6,263 nucleotides of DNA, from the NCBI GenBank assembly GCA_947485425.1, contig CANKSK010000071.1:1-6263 (forward strand), written 5' to 3'. Of this stretch, positions 1-6,263 are shown in pieces (position 1 is the first letter of the stretch; the number at the start of each line of letters is the position of its first letter). The DNA comes from Bacteroidota bacterium (GTDB taxonomy: Bacteria; Bacteroidota; Bacteroidia; AKYH767-A; CANKSK01). Made by a program: the position numbers and the translations under genes. The notes beneath the pieces are model-generated. The model had not been told where the DNA came from. It worked only from the letters and a program-made list of their open reading frames with translations, and ran no database searches.

Positions 1-3000
1 TAAGGTATGACATGCTGAAGGTACCATTTTCCTGAGGTGAAAAACTCTTGAAGCCCTGACTGGTATTGTCAAATTTAAAAAATTCCGTGCTATTTTTGGA
101 AAAATTCCGGTTGGCAGTCAAATCAATTTTAAGCCCTTTCAGGGGTTCCAAACTGGTACGGGCAGTAAAGGTCTGGGTATGGGTTTTCATAAATGGATTA
201 TTCATGGAAGTATCACGGGTAATCCATCCATTGGCACCCGCAATAGGACGGATATCGGCCTGACTACCAAACACAAATGGAATTCCAGGCGCACCAAAAC
301 CTTTGTCCATACCGAAAAACTGGGTTTTGGGCTTATAACCCGGCAAAGCCATGCCATTGGTTTCATTATAGGTAAAAGAAACGGTTTTCATGCTGATGAT
401 CACCTTGGATATAGCGGCCACTACTGGATTAATTTGATCCTTTTTAGCCTTTCGAACACTATCGATATAGGCCTGTTTTAAAAGAGGATTGGTTGGTATT
501 ACCGGCTTAAATCCTTTGGGCTTAGGGGGCGGAGGGGGTGCATTGCTATTGAGTTTTTTCAAAAAAGGCACCTTGTTGTATAGTGTGGTCATATTGAACT
601 GACCTGTATATTGAATGGTTTGACTGTTTTGGATGGTATTTCCCAGTTCCGGTGCTACCATTGAAGCGGTATTCCAATCGTATTCAGCACCATAACGCAA
701 GGAAGCGGTAATCCAATCGGTAATGGGCAGTTTGTTTAAAGGTAAAGTGTAGTTGATCGTGGCTCCCTGATGATATTTGGCCGTCCTTCCCCCTACCCTT
801 ACCCGATACAGATTGTTATAAATAGTATCCTGTTGTTCTTTGGTAGATATGCGACCAAAAGGCTCATCGATAATTGAATTGTTTAGAGCGGTAAAGTCGA
901 TTTTAATAGATTTGGTGAGGTCGTATTTAAAATCATACATGCGGGTCATGGTAAAACTCTTGGAGAAATTCTCAGGAATGGCAGCGCTGAACCCTGTGGT
1001 ATTTCGGACTAGGTTTTCACTATAAAAACGATCCAAATCGGTTCGGAAGGTAAAATTGGTAGGAACAAAATTGATGTTGAGGTCTTTTATCGGTTTAAAA
1101 TACTTGGATTTCCAGGCAATTTTAGAAAAAGGAGAAAAAGACTTGGGCTGCATGGTATAGGTATAGCCAATAGCCCCTTTATAGGTTTTACTGAGATCGT
1201 GTTCCAAGCTAATATTTCTATGAAAAACTTCGGAAAAGGAATAGGTAAAATTAAAATTTTCGATATCATAAAAATGACTTTTCCCTCCTACCCCTTTTAC
1301 CTTTTGAATATTGGTAAAATTGATACTTTTTCGAAGGGTATAATCCTGAGAGATAAATTTAATAGAATCTCTTTCTTTTTGGGTAAGTTCAGCATTGTTA
1401 ATGACATCAGAAAAAAGAATATCTGGATCTAATGGGTTGTATTGCGGATTGCTCACCGTTTCGCCATAAGCAAAATACATAGGGATTTTAAGTCCACTTT
1501 TTTCGGGGAAGAATTTTCCCATTTCCAAATTGGTAGCTAAATCATATTGATTGATATTGTTTCGGCTTCTTTCATTCAACTTTTGTTCAATACCTCCAAA
1601 TCCAAAAGTTTTTCTTCCACCGGATAGGTTTAAAGTACCCAAATCAGCTAGCTTGGCAGTAATACGGGCATTTGCAGCCCAACCACCGGACTCATCAAAA
1701 TCAGTTAATCGCAATTCATTGACCCAAACTTCGGCACATTTTGCAAAACCATCATCTGATGCTCCACCAATTCGTTTGGGATTGCGAATACCAATCATAA
1801 TGGATTTGATATTGGCAATATTCGGATTGCCATAAATAGAAATTTTACAATTGCCATCTGCTACTTCATAAATTTCCGTTAGCTTGATATGTTGGCCATT
1901 TCGTTTTTGCTTTGCACTTTCGAGCTTGGCAAATTCAAGATTGATTTCATTGGCAGCATTCCAAATCTGATTGGGATCTGAAGCCCCCCAAGGTGTTGGA
2001 GTCAAAGGCACTTCATATTCATAATAATTTCCGGTAAGGTCACTACCCAACCTGATAAAAACAGTCAAATCGCCGGACTGTAAAGCCTCTGCAGAGTTTC
2101 CTGCTTCTTCGTGAACAAACATTCGCAAGCGTTTATATTGCCTCACATCTAAACTGGCATTTTTGTAACAAGCGCGAGAATCCCCATCCTGCAAATCACA
2201 AACCCTTAGCTGCAGCGACTGCTCATTTAACTTCCGAAGAGCTGGGTTTGAAGGATCAATGACCCTGTCAATTCCGGGTGGCAATACATAAGGTATGGGA
2301 TATTTGGATCCATTGTCTTCCAAATTCACTGCGGAAATGTCAAAAGCCGTATTATTTTCTAAAGGAATGTATTCACTTCTATAGCGAAGATCCATCAAGT
2401 ATTTTCTCCAATCGGTGCGCACCAATTCAAGGCGAGCGAAACGACAGATCACCGGCTTATCAAAACCTTTTAAAAACATACGAACAAAGCGAATAGACCT
2501 GAAATCTTCGATATTGCCAATCACTTTCATGTCATTCCCCCTCAGGGGTATTTTGAACTGATACCATTTCACCTGATCGGGTGTTCCATTGGCCAATGTA
2601 GTAGAGGCATTTACCACATTGGTGATGTAATTTTTACCAACTACCATATCAGAGGGGCGCAAACTTACTTTATACTGAAAATAACTTTCAGCTTCATTCA
2701 AGGTATTGTCACGGTTAATATCTTCCCCATCGGGGGTATTGGTAGAAGAAGTAGGGGTGCTGCCTGTAGACTCTGCAGAGTTACCCTCCTGACAATTGTA
2801 TCTTTTATACCGTTGAAGGATATTCAAGTTATTGATACTATCATTTCCATCCCCTCTAAAATAATGATAATCATCTGCAGAAGGGTCATTTGACGCGGCC
2901 TTATAAGCACCGGAAGCCGAGCCAAATATATTTAACACACTATCAATATACATTTTTTTAAAGAACAGTCGCTCATTGGCATCATTTAATCCGTCTAATC

Positions 3001-6000
3001 CCACATCCTGAAAAACCCTTGAACCTGCGGCATTGTCAAAGGCATTCACAATGGCCTGATCTACAGGAACCCTTCCCCAACCGCTTAAGGTATCCCCAGC
3101 AAAGCCAGGAATAGCGACATCTTTTGTGGGCAATCCATTTTCAAAAGCCTTATAGCCATCACGGCAGACATCTTCAGAGATATTTCCCAAATTAAAATAC
3201 AAATCCCCACCATTTGCGGAAGGGTCATAATGAAAAGGATCCAACATCCAAAACTCCATGGATTCAATATTGGCGGCCTCAAAATCATTGGTTTCAATAC
3301 GCCTCATGATCCCCCCCCAGCGGGTGGTGGGATCTTTGAGACTTCCATCGGCATTTAAACCTCTTGTTAAGGAGGTGGGCAGTATCCCATAATTATAAGG
3401 CCCTCTTTCAGAGGGATAAAAAGCCAAATTGAGCAAAGAAATGGAGGTTGTTTGCCCCTGGATGCTTTGAGACCGATTTGGAAAAATCTCCTGCTCGGGA
3501 ACCTCTCTTGCATAGTGGTTGGACTGCATATCTTTGGTGATATTTGAAGGGGTTAGCGAACTTTGTCTGGTAAACAAAGGATCTACCACATACCAAGCCA
3601 ATTTGGAACGATTGAATCCATAGGATAAGTCGGTTTGAAAACCTTCAGGAAACAGTGCCGCCTGCTGTTGTGGGGTACTTGCCAAAGACCAAGAAGAAAA
3701 TGATTTGATATCAATGGGGCTTCTGGTACCTTCAAAATCATCTATATAGGAAGTACCACCATCTCTGCCAATGATACTTGAATGACCGGGAACCAACTGG
3801 GCAAATTCACCGCTGACCACAACAGAGGATTGTTCTTTGGTATCCATAAAGGGCAATCTATCAATCATTTTGGTAATAAAGCGGGAGGTGGTTTTATAGG
3901 TACCATCAAAACCATAAATCAAATTGGAAATGGGCTCATCGCCAATATTAATTTTCTGGGTTAAAGGCCGCTCACTAAGCGTTAGTAAGGTAGCACCCAC
4001 GGTAAAATCTTTGGAAATCAAATAGTCAAAGCGTGCGCCAATCATTGTTTTCTGCTGAATACTAAAAAGAGAATTGCTTTCCACATTGATTTTAATAGGC
4101 GTTCCTGAATTGGAAATCCCTTCATTGATAATTTTAACCCGACCCAAGCTGTAGTCTACGGTGTAATCCACATTTTCAGTGAGCTTAATCCCCCCGGCGG
4201 TGACGGTAACAGCGCCCTGGGGAATATTTACCGCATTCAAGGAAATTTCTGCCCCGGAGGCAGCCTTATAGCTTCCCTTCAGGCTGAATTTATTGCGTTC
4301 GGGAAATTGCTGAGCGGCACTTCGTGTAGAATCATATAATTGGGTGAATGCATACTTGTTGGCAAGTGGATCACCTGGTGCAAATTTCGAACGCAAAAAA
4401 CTACCAAAGGGCTCACGCACAGGAAAATAGATCCTTCCATTGGCAGAATTGATGGTAATGCCTTCCTTAAAATCGAAAATACCATCGGGCTGAGGATCGA
4501 GTTTGGAATTCAATCTATCCAAATTCAAAACCCTTAATAGTGGAATACTTTTAATAGAAGGACCTCCTTCGGGTATAAAGTTGATATTTGAACCCGTTGC
4601 ATCATTCAGGTAAAGCACATCCAAAATAAAATCTTTTTGATTTACCTGATAAGCCCCAATTGAATACACATTTTTCATCATCAAATCCCAATTGGGAAGT
4701 TGTGTGCTCACATTTGAACTTTTCAATAATTTGACAAAAAGATTTTTGGGTGCATTGATTCCATCAGTTGAAAACTCTCCCACCTGATAGGTACTGTCGC
4801 CGATTACATACTGAAAGGCAACGGCCAAAACAGCATCGGATGCCAAGGTTTGATTGAGGGAGATGTAACCCAGCTGCTTGTTCACGGTAAATTCAGTAGG
4901 TGAAAGCCGCTTGGCATTCTCCAAGCTTTCATAATCTCTTGTAGCACAAATCCTTACACCTGCTCCGGGCTTACAATAGCCAGAAAGGGTTTTATTTACA
5001 TTTTGGCGGTCACGAACGGCTAAAAATTGAGGATCCAGGTTGATCATCTGATAGAGGTTATTGGCTCTATTCATAGGCAAATGAGGGACCGGGCCAAAAG
5101 CCTGATTAAAAAATTTATTGTAGGTATTGACCGTATCTTCACCCAAATCCATAAAAGCTAGAATATTACGGGTATTATCCGTTGTTCCGGTGCGGTTGGT
5201 TACCCAAACTTCTATCTTGCTGATATTTACAGAAGAACTGATAATGGGTAATTTAGCCAAAGCATTATCATAATGATCTTTAAAATATTGTGAAAGAAAA
5301 TAGTGTTTATTGGCCTCATATTGATCCGCCTTTATTTCAAAGGTACTGGTCTGAGCGCCACCCTGCACCTCGACGGTAGATGTTTTTCCTCTTTGTTGAG
5401 AGAATATTCCAGTCATGGTAAGGCGTCCAAATTGCAGGGCTGTTTTGACACCAAAAAGGCTTTGGCTGCCCGTTATTAAGGTACCATTCAGGGGCAAACT
5501 GACATTTCCGGCTTCAATTTTTTTGACAATATCATCTTCACCACCAGTATAACCCAATTTCATTCTATTTTCAAAGTCAAATAAGGCCTCTGTGTTGTAA
5601 TTGGTTAAAAGTTTCAGTTTTTCCCCAATATTTCCCGCCACATTCATTTGTATTTTCTCTTTAAAATCGAAAGTACCTATGCTTCTTTGTTTTTCGGGCA
5701 GATTGGGATTTTCATTTCGTGATTGGTTCCAGGCGAAAATTAGTTCGGCAGAACCTTGTGGCTTGATATCAATAACATCACTACCAAATATTCCTTTAAA
5801 CAATTGACTGGGAATATGTAATTTAGGGATGAGTGATTTTTTTTGAACCACAACATCTTCATGGGTTCTTTGTTTCCAATAGTTTTCGGTAGATTTTTTA
5901 TTTTCATTTTCCAGATATTCGTCAAAACTCATGTATTCGGAGTTCCGATAAAAATCTTTTCCAATTCGTTCATTGATAAAGTAATTTCCAGTCTCTGGAT

Positions 6001-6263
6001 CATAATCCACATTGGATTTCACATTTGCAGGGTCAGCGAGATAAAAAGGGCTTTCACTCTGAGAAGAGGCCGGCTCATAGGGTTTTTTGTCATGAAAAGG
6101 ATAAGGAAGAACCAAATCTGGTTTTGCTGGTTCGACCTTTTTCGCGCTATCAGCAGGAATGGTATCGGTAAACAAATGACGAAAAGAAACAGCCCTGCTG
6201 ATTTTGGTATTCATTCCAAAAACAGCCGAAAGCAAAGTAAGAAGAACACCTGCCCCAAAAAAA
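1..6263 (-). CDS. sprA: SprA/Sov, outer-membrane translocon of the type IX secretion system (partial at both ends)
   Basis: The frame is open for all 2,087 codons read from 6262 down to 2; I translated it line by line and found no stop or frameshift. Family hallmarks in order: KKIEAGNVSLPLNGTLITG (247-265), SKIEVWVTNR (348-357), SERPLTQKINIGDEPISN (763-780), YIDDFEGTR (839-847), TRWGGIMR (980-987), DFRSIRFVRMFLKGF (1253-1267) and AEVWVNELRLTDFD (1510-1523). Known for the family: SprA is a giant single-chain outer-membrane beta-barrel (36 strands in Flavobacterium johnsoniae) that exports cargo with a T9SS C-terminal signal; PorV or a plug protein closes its lateral opening and the GldK/L/M/N complex works with it. 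It is required for gliding in F. johnsoniae and gingipain secretion in P. gingivalis (as Sov). Known members have about 2,400-2,500 residues, so about 300 C-terminal residues lie beyond the left edge. The start codon lies beyond the right edge: the visible N-terminus is already a hydrophobic signal core. All nine cysteines fall between residues 430 and 1509. The family call is near certain; whether this cell glides or only secretes cannot be told here. Confidence 0.97.
434..559 (-). other. Lys/Pro-rich linker between barrel segments, with five consecutive prolines
   Basis: Residues 1902-1943. The segment reads KKLNSNAPPPPPKPKG, a further proline-containing stretch, then a probably helical, basic piece (AYIDSVRKAKKDQ). 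It separates beta-strand-like sequence on both sides and is followed by the family-conserved SFTYNETNG...LPGY region. Other SprA proteins, as I remember them, carry a variable Lys/Pro-rich linker at this place, so it probably forms a flexible loop outside the barrel wall; which side of the membrane is not clear. Pro1909-Pro1913 (524-538) is long enough to stall ribosomes without elongation factor P. Confidence 0.65.
1696..2812 (-). repeat. Two diverged copies of an internal SprA module
   Basis: Copy A (residues 1151-1285, about 2408-2812) and copy B (1376-1522, about 1697-2137) share landmarks in the same order. These are YKR (1152-1154; 1376-1378), GNSAE (1160-1164; 1388-1392), an NI-xx-(F/I)-(R/K)-SI strand (1250-1257; 1481-1488), and a final strand EL-xx-TD-(W/F) (1279-1285; 1516-1522). 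The two copies are diverged at most other positions, as expected for an ancient duplication in a giant beta-protein. The conserved last strand resembles the N-terminal SKIEVWVTN strand (348-356), suggesting further relatives. Boundaries are approximate and the homology of the copies is inferred by eye. Confidence 0.55.
3311..3318 (-). repeat. G8 homopolymer within sprA (C8 on the plus strand)
   Basis: Eight consecutive G on the coding strand span the end of the Trp codon and two GGG glycine codons (W982-G983-G984) of the conserved TRWGGIMR motif. Losing one G gives Ser then TGA. Gaining one G gives five codons then TGA. Either event would truncate SprA near residue 985, removing the rest of the protein. 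The tract is directly visible; slippage is a hypothesis. Confidence 0.9.
5206..5860 (-). other. Conserved SprA N-terminal region
   Basis: Residues about 135-353. This region carries the conserved chain GIFGSDVIDIKPQGSAEL (157-174), TFDFKEKIQMN (197-207), TNYNTEALFDFENRMKLGYT (220-239), IEAGNVSLPL (249-258) and ends at the EVWV strand (351-354). It matches what I know of the N-terminal SprA family domain (Pfam 'SprA_N, motility related/secretion protein'). The alternating polar and hydrophobic pattern around FGVKTALQFGRLTMTGIF suggests membrane beta-hairpins. The domain assignment rests on motif recognition; the exact boundaries are approximate. Confidence 0.8.
6182..6262 (-). other. Truncated N-terminal signal peptide of SprA
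   Basis: Residues 1-16 (FFGAGVLLTLLSAVFG) are uncharged and strongly hydrophobic, as in the core of a Sec signal peptide, which an outer-membrane protein of this family must have. They are followed by a polar stretch (MNTKISRAVSF, 17-27) and then by the Pro/Lys-containing start of the mature protein. The positively charged n-region and the start codon lie past the right edge. The Met codon at 6212-6214 (residue 17) is a poor start candidate because using it would remove the hydrophobic core. The cleavage site cannot be placed confidently; it could fall just after the core or near residues 24-27. Confidence 0.75.

Noticed and set aside
518..538. G-quadruplex on the plus strand (GGG, GGGGG, GG, GGGGG)
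   Set aside because: Only three runs of three or more G; explained by the CCN codons of the five-proline stretch.
2771..2780. Palindrome ctctgcagag as a regulatory operator
   Set aside because: It lies deep inside a coding region at a codon pattern for SAE and its second copy is also coding; no promoter-like sequence nearby.
4190..4195. C6 run on the plus strand as a second contingency tract
   Set aside because: Six bases is short for frequent slippage and is explained by adjacent Gly codons.
66..4537. Plus-strand open frames of 60-100 codons (for example 179-481, 1199-1432, 1551-1835, 2278-2496)
   Set aside because: All lie opposite the continuous sprA frame, have no recognisable domain, and arise because the antisense of a conserved coding region is partly open.
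3085..5925. Minus-strand open frames in the two other registers (3085-3297, 3408-3596, 4279-4485, 5740-5925)
   Set aside because: They overlap sprA out of frame and their translations are low-quality shadows without family motifs.
6212..6214. Met codon at residue 17 as the start of sprA
   Set aside because: The frame stays open upstream and encodes a hydrophobic signal core that an outer-membrane protein needs; starting here would delete it.
1..6263. A previously undescribed giant surface protein or toxin system
   Set aside because: The hallmark motifs (IEAGNVSLPL, YIDDFEGTR, SERPLTQK...GDEPISN, EVWVNELRLTDFD) identify it as the known SprA family.

Overview
The window is one piece of a single very large gene on the minus strand. 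The minus frame whose codons begin at positions 6262, 6259, ... 4 has no stop codon from edge to edge, so 2,087 consecutive codons are open. The protein is recognisable throughout as SprA (called Sov in Porphyromonas), the outer-membrane translocon of the Bacteroidota type IX secretion system (T9SS), which is also needed for gliding motility. Neither end of the gene is present. The N-terminus enters at the right edge inside the signal-peptide hydrophobic core, so the start codon is probably only a few codons beyond 6263. The C-terminus leaves at the left edge. By comparison with known SprA/Sov proteins of about 2,400-2,500 residues, roughly 300 residues are missing there. Residue numbers below count the codon at 6262-6260 as residue 1.

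Organism: SprA is confined to the Bacteroidota (Bacteroidetes) and close relatives, and the AT-leaning composition fits. The class or family cannot be fixed from this window. The lineage may be gliding, or may use the T9SS only for secretion.

Layout along the protein (right to left in the window): truncated signal peptide (residues 1 to about 27, 6182-6262); SprA-type N-terminal region with the conserved stretch around IEAGNVSLPLNGTLITG (249-265); first EVWV module (348-360); central region with SERPLTQKINIGDEPISN (763-780) and YIDDFEGTR (839-847); a cap-like section with three EF-hand-like acidic loops and two related copies of a YKR...GNSAE...NI..(F/I)(R/K)SI...EL..TD(W/F) module (about 1151-1285 and 1376-1522); then the C-terminal barrel-strand region (about 1525-2087), interrupted by a Lys/Pro-rich linker with five consecutive prolines.

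There is no intergenic DNA, so no promoter, terminator, RNA gene, mobile element or CRISPR is present. I did not find an undescribed multi-gene system. The observations most worth checking lie inside sprA: a G8 homopolymer at which a one-base slip in either direction gives a stop within a few codons, three EF-hand-like loops, an internal module duplication, clustered cysteine pairs and a polyproline stall site.
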